Below the pieces are notes generated by a model. It was not told the origin of the DNA, made no database searches, and saw nothing but the letters and a program-made list of their open reading frames with translations. From NCBI RefSeq assembly GCF_001074565.1, contig NZ_JUQX01000072.1, positions 1 through 44,818 on the forward strand: a DNA stretch of 44,818 nt, given 5' to 3'. Source of the DNA: Streptococcus pseudopneumoniae (GTDB lineage: Bacteria > Bacillota > Bacilli > Lactobacillales > Streptococcaceae). The position numbers and the translations under genes were made by a program. Positions within the stretch are counted from its first letter, which is position 1, and the number at the start of each line of letters is the position of its first letter. Below are positions 14,871 through 23,744 of this stretch, one piece after another.

Positions 14871-17358
14871 TATTTGGTCAATCGCTGATGGTTTGATTTT
14901 GTTGAAAGATGGAACGGTTTTGTCCGTATTTGAGGTTGAATCACAAATTGTCAATACGATTGAAGATAATAAGAAAGAAACAAGTAAAGATTTAGTCTAT
15001 AATTGTTTGGCTAGTCTGCATGAGTACAATGATGTAAGTATTCATAGCTTACATATTGATTTAGAACTGGCTAAGAAGATTTCTTTATTGGCGCAAGATA
15101 TTGAGCAAGGTCAAGGGACAAGTCCTTTGGGGAACTATGTGATTTCTACAATGAAGTCGCGCTTGGAAGAAGAAGTAAGCTATCTCTTTGAGTATAAGCA
15201 TTATATTGTAGTTCCTTTGAAGTCGGTCAATGTGACCTCTGATTTCAAACTGACGATTGAGCAGACGATTGCAACGTATCGAAAAAATGTGTTGAAGATG
15301 GCTGGTTTTGAAGAACTACCAAAAATTGATTGGTGGAAAACGTGGCAGAATCAGAAAGATATGGTTCAGACGAAACTTCATTCCTTGAATGTGAAGGAAG
15401 TTGCGAAAGCAGATTTGGAATTGTTGAATCGACTTCATTTTCTTGGTGGGCAAGCCTATGATAAAGAGAGTGAGTTGATCGCTCTTGAAAACTCTATTGA
15501 GAATGTAGATGAAACGATTATTGAAGTAGTGGACGGAAATGCCTTGAAGTTGACCAATGGTCAGGGAACAAGTTATGTGGCGACAATTCCTGTTGTTTCT
15601 TATCCTAAAAATGTATCTTATCTTCACTTGCAAGAAGAACTTCAAAATCTTGAATTTCCTGTAGATAGTGTCTATAAGATTCGATTTTCGACTCAAAAAG
15701 GTTTCTTTTCTTTGCTTTCAAGGGCAAGAAACAAACGTAAGAATCTTGGAAATACGGTAGAGGAAACAGCAGAAAATGATGATGTTCAAAAGATTGAAGT
15801 CTTGGAAAGCCATCAGTTACTAGAAGATTTTCAAGAGAAACATGATAATAAAGAATTGATGATTACCTATCTTCATACCTTGACGATTACAGCAGACAGT
15901 TTAGAAGAACTGAATCTTAAGTTTGATATTCTGTTTGCACGTTTGAAAGAGTTGGAAGTTGAGGTTGTCAAGGCTGTTGCTGATCGAATCTATTTGTTCT
16001 ATAAGAGTAGATTGACAGAAATTCTTGATAACGGAAGGGAATCATTCCTTCAATACGGAAGTCTGCGTGGACTGTGTGAGAATCTGATGTTTACTACTAA
16101 GAAGGTTGGGACAGAAATTGGTTTTCCTATTGGTCGAGTCGATAACGAGATTTCCTCATGGTATGGAGATTTTCAAAAGGCTCTTGATTCAAGTACGAAT
16201 GTTGTATTTTCAAATTTGTTACAAGCTAACAAAATTGGAATTAAGGGGAAGGAAACAAGCAATCCTCATACAGCAATAACTGGATCAACTGGAAATGGGA
16301 AGTCATTCTTGACTAAGTTACTATTTACCTATCATTCATTATTGAAAACGAAAGTGTTGTATATTGATCCAAAAGCAGAAATGAAAAGACAATATCAAGC
16401 TGTGCTTTCAAAATTAGAAGATGAAGGTAAATTTGAGGAATTGCAGGACTATATTAAGTCAATCAACTTTGTTACTTTGGATATGAAAGATAAGAATAAT
16501 CAAGGTGTACTTGATCCATTCTCATTCTTACAAGATGAAGCTGAATTGACGGAGTTAGCAACCGTACTTGTTGGCTCTGTATTGGATAAAGATACCTATA
16601 TCAAGGTTCAGCCTTACTTGTTAGATTCGATTGACAAAGTGCTTGAACGTAGAAATGGTGGTGAGAAAGTCGGTATGTTACAAGTCTTTGATGAATTGGA
16701 GAAAAATTCAAAAGAAGAAGTTGTGACTGCTGGTTATTTCCTTAAACGGATTTCAAGAAATTCCTTGTTGTCACTTTGTTTTTCTGATGGTAGTCAAAAT
16801 GTTTTGAGGGTTGATAATAAAATTACAATCGTTGAAATTACAGGTTTGGATATGCCAAAAGGAACTGATAAAGATGAAATGACTGAAACACAATTACGTA
16901 GTCTGACAGTTATGTATTCTTTGACCTACTTCTGTGCGATTTTTGGTGAACGTGAGAAAGATAAGGAAACAATGTTATTCCTTGATGAAGCATGGCAGAT
17001 TATGTCAACTCCTGCTGGAAGGCAAGTAGTCAATCGTATTAAACGTACTGGTCGATCATTCAATAACTTCCTAGCGCTAGTTACTCAGTCTGTAAAAGAC
17101 TTGAAAACAAGCGAAGATGGAACTGGTTTTGGTACGGTATTTGCATTTCCTGAGCATTCTGAAACAGGGGCTATTTTGGAACACTTACGAGTAGAAGATG
17201 ATGAATTATCAAGAGCATGGCTTGAAAATCAAATAATGGGACAATGTATTTACTATGATACATTTGGTCGTAAGGAACGAATTACAGTAGATGGTACAAT
17301 CTATCCTGAATTGATGGAGTTGTTTGAAACAGTAGAAACAGAATTGGTTGCAGTTTAA
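14854..17358 (+). CDS. VirB4-type conjugation ATPase (Tn916 Orf16 / ICEBs1 ConE-like)
   Basis: 834 residues from GTG 14854. The C-terminal half is the HerA/VirB4 motor: Walker A TGSTGNGKSF (about 474-483), then a YIDPKAEMKRQY segment, and Walker B TMLFLDEAWQIM (about 706-717) followed by an arginine-rich TGRSFNNFLALVTQS motif that probes ATP. VirB4 ATPases energise assembly and substrate transfer of the type IV secretion channel. The N-terminal half (about 1-430) is the usual membrane-associating, partner-binding region. It overlaps TcpE by 17 bp. Length matches Tn916 Orf16 and ConE. Confidence 0.92.
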   Translation: MELTNSIWSIADGLILLKDGTVLSVFEVESQIVNTIEDNKKETSKDLVYNCLASLHEYNDVSIHSLHIDLELAKKISLLAQDIEQGQGTSPLGNYVISTMKSRLEEEVSYLFEYKHYIVVPLKSVNVTSDFKLTIEQTIATYRKNVLKMAGFEELPKIDWWKTWQNQKDMVQTKLHSLNVKEVAKADLELLNRLHFLGGQAYDKESELIALENSIENVDETIIEVVDGNALKLTNGQGTSYVATIPVVSYPKNVSYLHLQEELQNLEFPVDSVYKIRFSTQKGFFSLLSRARNKRKNLGNTVEETAENDDVQKIEVLESHQLLEDFQEKHDNKELMITYLHTLTITADSLEELNLKFDILFARLKELEVEVVKAVADRIYLFYKSRLTEILDNGRESFLQYGSLRGLCENLMFTTKKVGTEIGFPIGRVDNEISSWYGDFQKALDSSTNVVFSNLLQANKIGIKGKETSNPHTAITGSTGNGKSFLTKLLFTYHSLLKTKVLYIDPKAEMKRQYQAVLSKLEDEGKFEELQDYIKSINFVTLDMKDKNNQGVLDPFSFLQDEAELTELATVLVGSVLDKDTYIKVQPYLLDSIDKVLERRNGGEKVGMLQVFDELEKNSKEEVVTAGYFLKRISRNSLLSLCFSDGSQNVLRVDNKITIVEITGLDMPKGTDKDEMTETQLRSLTVMYSLTYFCAIFGEREKDKETMLFLDEAWQIMSTPAGRQVVNRIKRTGRSFNNFLALVTQSVKDLKTSEDGTGFGTVFAFPEHSETGAILEHLRVEDDELSRAWLENQIMGQCIYYDTFGRKERITVDGTIYPELMELFETVETELVAV

Positions 17359-17368
17359 AGGGGGGAAT

Positions 17369-19411
17369 ATGAGAAAAAATATTTTACTAGTGTTTATTTG
17401 TTCATTCTTCCTTTTTCCTATATTGGTTAAGGCGAATCCTGTTTCAGATTATCTTCCAAACAATAATTTCAATATTATTGAATTTGATAAGAATACCAAT
17501 AAACCAAAACTGAAAGAAAGTTCTGAATCGACAAAAGAACTCTTAGACAATGCGAAAAAAGCAAAAGAAAAAGAAGCTGAGATAAAAAAGCAGAATGAAA
17601 GTAAAAGTAAGCTAACTTATGAGAATTATAAGTCGAGAATGTCTGATCTTACAAGTAAAGCATACTTTGACAAAAAGTTCTTTGGATTTGATTCCAATAT
17701 CAACTACTTTTTTAATTCGCTAGTTCAAGCTGTATTTTGGGTTGGGAAACTGACTTTCTATGTAGTTGCAGAAGTTTATATTGCTGTTGAGGGAATGAGT
17801 GATGTTTCTTCACTATTGAATGAAGCAGTAAAGAACTCTAGTAAGGTATTTTCTTCCTTATTTAGTCAAGAAATAATCTATATGGTTGGCGCAAGTATGG
17901 CAGTCTATCTATTGTATATATTTGCGACTGGAAAAGGAAGTTTCCTCAAAACATTGATAAAAATGTTGTTGATTTATACTTGTATTGGAGTGTACTTTGT
18001 TCAGTTTCCTGTTAATGGTCAAAATAAATATCTGTTGACTCATGTTTATGACGCTTTTAGGACAACGACAATAACTCTGAATGGTGAAATTACGAAAACT
18101 TTAACTGGCGAAAGTAAAGATGGAGTAGAAACATACTTTTCAGAAACTTTATTGAAGGGTTATAAGTATATGAACTCTCCTGTGAATGATAAAGGGGAGT
18201 TTGTACTTTCTGAAAAAGAATTTGAAGATTTAGCTGACTATAAGCAAGGTGACGGAGATCATTTAGTTGGTGAGAAGAAAATCAAGGATATTGCAAAAGA
18301 TAAAGATCCTGAAAATAAAATGTTGAAGAATGAGTGGGGCTTGAAATTCATGTATGCCTTTGCTTCTGATGTCGATATTGTCGTGATGGGAACGATTTAT
18401 CTATTGCTCGGATTGTCACGATTCTTCTTCTTGATTGTATTTATTTTACTGATTGTATTGTTGCCATTTATCCTTCTATTGAGTTTGTTTCCTAAGATGG
18501 AACACTTACTGGTAGGATTTAATAAGAAAGCTATTTCAATGCTTGCCTTATCATCTATCATGCTTTTAGCAACTACATTATTTGCTTTCTTTTATAATAC
18601 TTTAACTAGCTTTATTTCTAGCGCTGTAAGTGGAGATTTATTAGTTACGGTATTTCTAAAAGGTGTCTTGTTGTTCTTAATGTGGAAATATAGATATTCT
18701 CTTTTATCTACATTTTCAAGAGTTACTGATAGTCCTGTTGGTAAGATTGGTAGAGAGATCAGCAATTCTCGTGTTATTCGGAATCTTGAAGGAAGATTAT
18801 CAAGATCAGATAAGATTGGTTTAAAATCAGTGAAGGACGGTTTGAAAGTTGGTAGTCAGTTTGCTAAAGGTGGCTTGAAGTTGGGTAAAGATAAGTTGAG
18901 TGAAAATCTCAAAACTTTACGAAAAGAAAGTCCATTGGTAGATAAGGTTGCTGAAAAAGGAGAAGCGGTTAAAAATCGAATGGATTCGATTAGAGAACGT
19001 AAGAATAGTTCAGTCAATGCTTTGAAAGAAAAAGGAAATAATGCTTTGTCTAGACTTTATGGAGTACGAGCCAATGCCTTTAGAGAAGATAGTGCTGATA
19101 GAAAAAGACTTGAAGATAAAGAGACGTTTAGAAATAATCAAGCAGTGAAATATGCTGGTCAGAAAAATGCTTCTCGTCAAGCAGTTCAGCGTTTAAAGGA
19201 AGAAAGAGCCAAAAAACGCAAAAAGAGTTTTGAGGAAAAACAGGAACGTTCTGTAAAACAGAAAATGCAGAACACAAAGACTAGCATTCCAAAGGCACTT
19301 GGCAGAAGAAAATCTGTTGAATCAGCTTCTAAAACTGATGTAACTGGTTCTAAACAATATAAGAGTAAGAAAGAAAAGAGGTTGAAAGCAAGAAGAAAGG
19401 TTGATATTTAA
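17369..19411 (+). CDS. VirB6-like polytopic conjugation protein (Tn916 Orf15 / ICEBs1 ConG-like)
   Basis: 680 residues from ATG 17369, chosen because AAAGGGGGG precedes it. Residues 1-23 form a signal peptide or first span. About six further hydrophobic spans lie between residues 115 and 450, including the long VDIVVMGTIYLLLGLSRFFFLIVFILLIVLLPF region (positions 18370-18470). The last about 230 residues are a very basic, helix-rich cytoplasmic tail (many KRLxxK and RKKS patterns). Such tails occur in ConG/TcpH-type proteins and may contact the ATPases or DNA. The gene ends in a TAATG overlap with the hydrolase gene. Confidence 0.85.
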   Translation: MRKNILLVFICSFFLFPILVKANPVSDYLPNNNFNIIEFDKNTNKPKLKESSESTKELLDNAKKAKEKEAEIKKQNESKSKLTYENYKSRMSDLTSKAYFDKKFFGFDSNINYFFNSLVQAVFWVGKLTFYVVAEVYIAVEGMSDVSSLLNEAVKNSSKVFSSLFSQEIIYMVGASMAVYLLYIFATGKGSFLKTLIKMLLIYTCIGVYFVQFPVNGQNKYLLTHVYDAFRTTTITLNGEITKTLTGESKDGVETYFSETLLKGYKYMNSPVNDKGEFVLSEKEFEDLADYKQGDGDHLVGEKKIKDIAKDKDPENKMLKNEWGLKFMYAFASDVDIVVMGTIYLLLGLSRFFFLIVFILLIVLLPFILLLSLFPKMEHLLVGFNKKAISMLALSSIMLLATTLFAFFYNTLTSFISSAVSGDLLVTVFLKGVLLFLMWKYRYSLLSTFSRVTDSPVGKIGREISNSRVIRNLEGRLSRSDKIGLKSVKDGLKVGSQFAKGGLKLGKDKLSENLKTLRKESPLVDKVAEKGEAVKNRMDSIRERKNSSVNALKEKGNNALSRLYGVRANAFREDSADRKRLEDKETFRNNQAVKYAGQKNASRQAVQRLKEERAKKRKKSFEEKQERSVKQKMQNTKTSIPKALGRRKSVESASKTDVTGSKQYKSKKEKRLKARRKVDI

Positions 19412-20511
19412 TGGGTAAAAAAACAGCTAAACGATTAGGGTTATTGGTTGGAAGTCTTTTACCTATTCTCCTAGTGGTTATTTTAGTGATTGCAAGTATT
19501 ATTGGAATCGTTTCTGCTAGTGGTTCATCAGGAAGTACAACTGGCAAGAGAACACGTTTGACAGCGCAAGAAGTGGCAAAAAAAGCCAATATTTCTGTTG
19601 AAAGAGCAGAAGATGTTATTAAGATTCTAAACTGGCAACTATCAAGAGAAAAGTTTACTTTGGAAGGTGCTAGTGGTTCTCTTGCCAATGCAGAAAGAGA
19701 AAGTGATTTTGATCCTACTGTAGTCAATCCGTCAGGTGGAGTTGCTGGCTATTTTCAATGGTCAGGCTGGGACGGAAATACAATCAATGGTGATCGCTGG
19801 AGAAATGCTAGTTCTCGAACGTTAGATAGTATAGTTCAACTGGAATTGATGTCCTATGAGTTGAATCATGGCTATAAAAAAGTAAAGGACTACATGCAAA
19901 AGGCGACTGATCCTTTTGAAAGTGCTAAGTATTGGTCTGAACATTATGAGGGTGTATTGCTTTCAGACGGTCAGACAAAATTAGAGAAGCTGGAAAAGGA
20001 CAGCAAGAAGTGGTATGAAGTCTTTAAGGGTACGATTGAATCTGATGGATCAAGTGGAAATGCAATAGCTGGTAGTTTGGATATTCCTGCAGGTCAAGTT
20101 GCTATGGAGATACCTAGTGGCTATTCGATTGATAAGGAAATTACTAAAGAAGGCTATATCACGCAATCTTATCCTTATGGAGAATGTACGTGGTATGTTT
20201 TCAATCGTGCTAAAGAATTTGGAATACAGTTTGATCCATACATGGGAAATGGTCAAGATTGGGCGCATAAGTCAGGTTACGAAGTAACGAATACTCCTAC
20301 GAAGCATTCAGCAGTTAGTTTTCAAGGAACGCAAGCTGGTGGTCACCGTCTTTATGGTCATGTGGCATTTGTAGAAGATGTGAAAGATGATGGTTCAATT
20401 TTGATTTCAGAATGTAACTTTGTTAGAAGTGGTCAGGGAACTGGAATAACGAACTATCGTGTATTTACTGCTGATCAGGCAAAAGAATTTTTATATGTAA
20501 CTGGAAAATAA
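19411..20511 (+). CDS. Bifunctional conjugation peptidoglycan hydrolase (lysozyme-like + CHAP)
   Basis: 366 residues. A single N-terminal membrane span (about 8-33) is followed by a lysozyme-like domain (about 55-205; ASGSLANAERESDFDP then GYFQWSGWDG, with Glu in AERE as the likely acid). A CHAP amidase/endopeptidase domain (about 250-366) follows, with Cys in YPYGECTWYVF and His in GHVAFVEDV. Tn916 Orf14, ICEBs1 CwlT and pCW3 TcpG share this two-enzyme design, which opens the wall locally for the mating channel. Key residues are present in both domains, so both should be active. Starts at the last base of the preceding stop (TAATG). Confidence 0.88.
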   Translation: MGKKTAKRLGLLVGSLLPILLVVILVIASIIGIVSASGSSGSTTGKRTRLTAQEVAKKANISVERAEDVIKILNWQLSREKFTLEGASGSLANAERESDFDPTVVNPSGGVAGYFQWSGWDGNTINGDRWRNASSRTLDSIVQLELMSYELNHGYKKVKDYMQKATDPFESAKYWSEHYEGVLLSDGQTKLEKLEKDSKKWYEVFKGTIESDGSSGNAIAGSLDIPAGQVAMEIPSGYSIDKEITKEGYITQSYPYGECTWYVFNRAKEFGIQFDPYMGNGQDWAHKSGYEVTNTPTKHSAVSFQGTQAGGHRLYGHVAFVEDVKDDGSILISECNFVRSGQGTGITNYRVFTADQAKEFLYVTGK

Positions 20512-20528
20512 AGAAAAGAGGAAAAGAA

Positions 20529-21323
20529 ATGAATAAGAAATTTGTAACATTGTTGTCTGTAGCTGTATTGAGTACAGTTGCTAGTGGAGTATATGCTGAT
20601 GAAATTACTTTGGGTGGAAATGTTGCTTCTACAGAAGATAATGCTGGGTTAGTTGTGGAAGAAAAACCAGCAGAAACTCAACCATCTGTAAGTACAGAAA
20701 GTCCTGCTACAGAACTTGGTAAAAATGTAGAAAAGGAAGAAAAGGATAATACAGGTGTTGTGGTAGAGGAAAAAACTCCATCAGAACAACCGAAGGAAGA
20801 AAAACCAAAAGAGGATAAGCCTTCTGAAAATCTCGGTAAAGATGTAGAAAAGGAAGAAAAGGATAATACAGGTGTTGTGGTAGAGGAAAAAACTCCATCA
20901 GAACAACCGAAAGAAGAAAAACCAAAAGAGGATAAGCCTTCTGTAGAAGATACTCCTGAAATCAAGGAACAGAAACAAAAGGCAGAAGAAAATGTTGGTG
21001 TGAAAGAAACTGACGATCCTAAACCTTTGAATGTGACGAAGGAAGAAATTCAGGAACAGCCTATTGAAACCAATACAGGTCATAAAGTAGTTTCTACGAA
21101 TCAAAGTAAGGTCGTTGTTGAAACAGAACAAGGTGACTATCAAGAAAAAGAACCTTATGAGGTTGGGGCTGTAAAGCAGCAAGACGGTACAATCGCTCTG
21201 AAAGATAAAGAAGGGAAGTTGAAAGTTTTACCTGCAACTGGAACAGCAAGCACTATTTTTGCGACTATTTGGGGATTTGTAGGTTTGGTTGCGACTGTTT
21301 GGGGTCGACGTAAATTGAATTAA
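20529..21323 (+). CDS. LPXTG surface protein with tandem 39-residue repeat
   Basis: 264 residues. Signal peptide 1-23 (ending VYA|DE), then an extended Glu/Lys/Pro-rich stalk holding nearly two copies of a 39-residue repeat (VEKEEKDNTGVVVEEKTPSE...). A short folded part follows (about 160-230). LPATG at about 235-239, a hydrophobic span and WGRRKLN form the sortase signal. The ATG is 18 bp after the hydrolase stop, behind AAAGAGGAAAAG, so it is the last gene of the channel operon. Such stalk proteins could present an adhesive tip or a spacer for mating contact; no binding domain is recognisable. Repeat number may vary between strains. Confidence 0.75.
   Translation: MNKKFVTLLSVAVLSTVASGVYADEITLGGNVASTEDNAGLVVEEKPAETQPSVSTESPATELGKNVEKEEKDNTGVVVEEKTPSEQPKEEKPKEDKPSENLGKDVEKEEKDNTGVVVEEKTPSEQPKEEKPKEDKPSVEDTPEIKEQKQKAEENVGVKETDDPKPLNVTKEEIQEQPIETNTGHKVVSTNQSKVVVETEQGDYQEKEPYEVGAVKQQDGTIALKDKEGKLKVLPATGTASTIFATIWGFVGLVATVWGRRKLN
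20715..20943 (+). repeat. 117-bp in-frame tandem repeat in the LPXTG gene
   Basis: The unit beginning CT[TC]GGTAAA[AG]ATGTAG at 20715 recurs at 20832, a period of 117 bp (39 codons). The second copy is nearly identical and runs to about 20943. Such a repeat can expand or contract by slippage or recombination without breaking the frame. Confidence 0.9.
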
Positions 21324-21335
21324 AGGAGATGAATT

Positions 21336-21563
21336 GTGACATATGGCGATGCGTTAATTGATTGGGTTCCTGGTGATTTAGTTGATATTGGAACTTATCA
21401 TGAAAAAGTGTTAAATATTTCTGATGAGCGTCTGTTAGAAGAGTATCCAATTGGGAGTACTTTTGCAGAAAATGTTAATCTTTGTGAGGTGGTATCACAT
21501 TTTAAAAACGAAGATGAGCGACTATGCATAGGCTATAGAATTGTAGGTTTTGTATTCGAATGA
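21336..21563 (+). CDS. Hypothetical protein, 75 residues
   Basis: Starts at GTG 21336 behind TAAAGGAGATGAATT, 12 bp after the LPXTG gene. The protein is soluble and acidic, with no known motif (GDLVDIGTYHEKVLNISDERLLEEYP). Its stop overlaps the start of the YgjV-like gene by 4 bp, so the two are translationally coupled. Confidence 0.55.
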   Translation: MTYGDALIDWVPGDLVDIGTYHEKVLNISDERLLEEYPIGSTFAENVNLCEVVSHFKNEDERLCIGYRIVGFVFE

Positions 21564-22057
21564 TTTGGTATGTAGCTCAAGGTATATCTTTTTTATCAAC
21601 TTTTCTATTTTTATATTCAATAACGACTAAGTCTACAAAGAAATTGTTCATGTTAGGTACATTTCAAGCATTATTAAATGCACTAAAGAATTTTTTGCTT
21701 GGCGGATACGGTGGTTCTATTGTTCAAATATTGGGTATGTTTAGAAGTTTTTTGAAAGCTTATGACAAGTTTAATGGACTATTTGCATTTTTAATTGTAT
21801 TTGCTCAGATAATCTTAGGAGTTTATTTGAATAAGCAGGGTTTAGTGGGTTATTTACCTATTTTTGCTTCAGTGGGTTATTCAATTTTATTAACTCGAAC
21901 CAAGAATATCTATATTATTAAAAATGGATTAGTTATCAATTTGATTTTATGGTCGATATATTATGGTATATTGTTTGATGTTGTTGGAGTTTTAACCAAT
22001 GTTGCCTATGCTATTTATACAGTAATAGTGATAATGGTGAAGGTAAGAAAAGAATAG
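21560..22057 (+). CDS. YgjV-like (Imp-YgjV family) inner-membrane protein
   Basis: 165 residues with about six short membrane spans and few charges. The layout, with a N-A-[LM]-[KN]-x-x-L-L-G-x-x-x-[GA] stretch (ALKNFLLGGYGGSIVQILGMFRS here) and repeated small-residue helices, resembles the YgjV family of bacterial membrane proteins, whose function is unknown. It is likely cargo or an accessory gene at the integrase end of the element, coupled to the preceding small gene. A terminator 44 bp downstream closes the unit. Confidence 0.65.
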   Translation: MIWYVAQGISFLSTFLFLYSITTKSTKKLFMLGTFQALLNALKNFLLGGYGGSIVQILGMFRSFLKAYDKFNGLFAFLIVFAQIILGVYLNKQGLVGYLPIFASVGYSILLTRTKNIYIIKNGLVINLILWSIYYGILFDVVGVLTNVAYAIYTVIVIMVKVRKE

Positions 22058-22100
22058 AGTTTTTGATTGAAAGAATTAAAATTAAGTGATTTCGTGTGGC

Positions 22101-22128
22101 AAGGCAGAGTAAAATCTGCCTTTTTTTT
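22101..22128 (+). terminator. Rho-independent terminator before the excisionase gene
   Basis: AAGGCAGA (22101-22108) pairs with TCTGCCTT (22115-22122), loop GTAAAA, followed by T residues. It insulates the excision/integration genes from the transfer operon. Confidence 0.85.
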
Positions 22129-22149
22129 GCTGTTTTAAGGAGAATGAAA

Positions 22150-22377
22150 ATGGAAAAATCATATAATAATTATCCTGATATTTGTGTATCAAAGAAGGAT
22201 TTAAAAGCAAATTATTTCCCTTCGATTAGTATTAAAACTATTGAAAGACGATTAGACGAAAGTCAAAAGACGAAAGAATTTAAAGATATATCTTTTAGGA
22301 CAGGACAAAAAGTATTGATAAATGTGAGAGGATTTTATCTATTTCTTTTGCATAGAGAGAGAGTTAGATATATTTGA
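22150..22377 (+). CDS. xis: Excisionase
   Basis: 75 residues, basic. ATG 22150 is chosen over 22144 and 22096 because AAGGAGA lies about seven bases upstream of it and the 22096 frame runs through the terminator. It reads CVSKKDLKANYFP then SIKTIERRLDES, a winged-helix layout as in Tn916-type Xis, and ends KVLINVRGFYLFLLHRERVRYI. Excisionases bend the attachment DNA so that the integrase cuts the element out. The integrase gene begins 63 bp downstream. Small size, charge and position carry the assignment; sequence motifs in this family are weak. Confidence 0.75.
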   Translation: MEKSYNNYPDICVSKKDLKANYFPSISIKTIERRLDESQKTKEFKDISFRTGQKVLINVRGFYLFLLHRERVRYI

Positions 22378-22440
22378 TTGGAAAAAATGATATACTATAG
22401 TTATTGACTAGAGATATACTCATTTGAAAAGGAGTATAAA

Positions 22441-23574
22441 ATGTTTTTTAGAGAATTGGAGAATGGAAAATATAGATATTATGAAAAATATTTTGATTTA
22501 GAAGATAATAAGTGGAAACAAGTTTCTATAACTTTAACTTCTAAGACAAGGCAAGCGCAGAAACAAGCAAGAATCTTGCTAGATGAGAAAATAGAAAAAA
22601 AGAGGGAGAAAATAGAAAAGAAGAAGGAAGTAGTCAGTGATATTACAGTTAAACAAGCCTACGAAGAATATTTGAAAATTCGTGAAACAGAATTAAAAAG
22701 AAGTACGTTTAAGTCTCAGAAATATACTATTATAGGTGAAGTTAGAAAGTTAGAAAATTACTTATTAGTAGATGTGACAAGTCATATAGTTCAGAATATA
22801 TTGTTGGAGCTGGAATGTTCTGCGGTTCATAGAAAAAATAAGAAAGTTTTATTGAATCTGTTTTTTAAGTATTGTTTAGATGTTGGTTATATAATTGAGA
22901 ATCCTGTTGAAAAGGTTGTTTTACCAAAAAGAAAAAAGAATGTAAAAGAGATTAGGAGAAAACAAAATAAGTATTTAACAAGGGTTCAAATGTTTCAGTA
23001 TTTGAATTTTTTAGAAAAGGAAGAAAAGAATCACCGAGTGCGTTTAATTGTTGAATTTATGTATTTGACAGGCTTGCGGTTTGGAGAAGTCTTGGCTTTG
23101 ACTATAGACGATATTGATTTTGAGAATAAAACGTTAGAAGTTAAATATACATTACATACAAGCGGAAGTAAGGCAGAGATATTTTTAGATAGTCCTAAAA
23201 GTTTAGCTTCTTATAGAGTCATTGGTATTAGCGATAGAGTGTTAGAGATCATAGAAGAATATCTTCTCATTGAAAAAGAAGGGCGATTTATATTTACGAA
23301 AAATGGGAATCCTTTTATGATTTTTTCTTTTAATGATTTTTTGAAGAGAAGTTTTAAAAGAAGTGGAATTCAAAAAGAAGAGGATTTTGTATTGACTACT
23401 CATGTTTTTAGGCATTCACATATTAGTTTACTTGCAGAATTAGAAGTTCCAATCAAGGCGATTATGGAACGAGTAGGTCATACGAACGAGAAAATGACTT
23501 TGGGAGTTTATACTCATGTTACGGAGCAGATGAAGTTTAATATAACTGAAAAATTGGATAAATTGGACTTGTAA
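22441..23574 (+). CDS. int: Tyrosine recombinase / ICE integrase
   Basis: 377 residues. An N-terminal arm-binding region (about 1-55) is followed by a core-binding SAM-like domain (about 65-160) and the catalytic domain. Catalytic residues seen: Arg in TGLRFGEVLAL, the HVFRHSH box, His in MERVGHTN and Tyr in LGVYTHV, giving R...H-x-x-R...H...Y. It inserts and removes the element by cutting attP and attB with the tyrosine. ATG 22441 follows AAAAGGAGTATAAA. The gene stops about 170 bp before rnpA, and short direct repeats just past the stop look like its arm-binding sites. Confidence 0.93.
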   Translation: MFFRELENGKYRYYEKYFDLEDNKWKQVSITLTSKTRQAQKQARILLDEKIEKKREKIEKKKEVVSDITVKQAYEEYLKIRETELKRSTFKSQKYTIIGEVRKLENYLLVDVTSHIVQNILLELECSAVHRKNKKVLLNLFFKYCLDVGYIIENPVEKVVLPKRKKNVKEIRRKQNKYLTRVQMFQYLNFLEKEEKNHRVRLIVEFMYLTGLRFGEVLALTIDDIDFENKTLEVKYTLHTSGSKAEIFLDSPKSLASYRVIGISDRVLEIIEEYLLIEKEGRFIFTKNGNPFMIFSFNDFLKRSFKRSGIQKEEDFVLTTHVFRHSHISLLAELEVPIKAIMERVGHTNEKMTLGVYTHVTEQMKFNITEKLDKLDL

Positions 23575-23578
23575 AAGC

Positions 23579-23618
23579 TAACCAAAAAGTAACCAAGAAA
23601 TGTCTAAAAATGTCTAAA
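23579..23618 (+). repeat. Paired short direct repeats beside the integrase stop (possible arm-type sites)
   Basis: TAACCAA occurs at 23579 and 23590 (11-bp period). AAATGTCTAAA occurs at 23598 and 23608 (10-bp period). Both pairs are spaced by about one helical turn and lie at the element end, as arm-binding sites of tyrosine integrases often do. Confidence 0.5.
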
Positions 23619-23706
23619 ATAGTCCATAATCTTTGGAGTAAGAATGTAGAAAAAAGCCTTTATGTCTGTAATTGACGGTATTTGTCTAGCTTTTATTGAG
23701 GGAAAT

Positions 23707-23715
23707 TGTTATAAT
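23707..23715 (+). promoter_or_regulatory. Extended -10 promoter of rnpA
   Basis: TGTTATAAT (TGn plus perfect TATAAT at 23710-23715) lies 29 bp before the rnpA start. No good -35 is present at 17 bp; a TTGACG lies too far upstream (23672). Confidence 0.65.
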
Positions 23716-23744
23716 AGTAGTAATTTAATAGATGGAGTTGAGTT

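Larger units (their letters stand above)
1..23640 (+). mobile_element. Tn916/ICEBs1-type integrative and conjugative element, left end outside window
   Basis: The genes follow the Tn916/ICEBs1 order: two small proteins at the Orf23/Orf22 positions, FtsK-like coupling protein, oriT, Rep_trans relaxase, ArdA-like genes, TcpC-like, TcpE, VirB4 ATPase, VirB6-like, lysozyme/CHAP hydrolase, then excisionase and integrase. All genes are on the plus strand and the DNA is visibly richer in A+T than the flanking core. Two LPXTG proteins and one choline-binding protein make up its surface set. The right boundary lies between the integrase stop (23574) and rnpA (23745); 23640 is an estimate, because attL is not in the window and the core repeat cannot be compared. 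The left part, probably with the regulatory genes, is missing. Confidence 0.9.

Noticed and set aside
20678..20965. Minus-strand Ser/Phe-rich repeat ORFs opposite the LPXTG stalk
   Set aside because: They are the complement of the 117-bp repeat and carry no independent signals.
23672..23677. TTGACG as -35 of rnpA
   Set aside because: It is 32 bp from the TATAAT, too far for a normal promoter.
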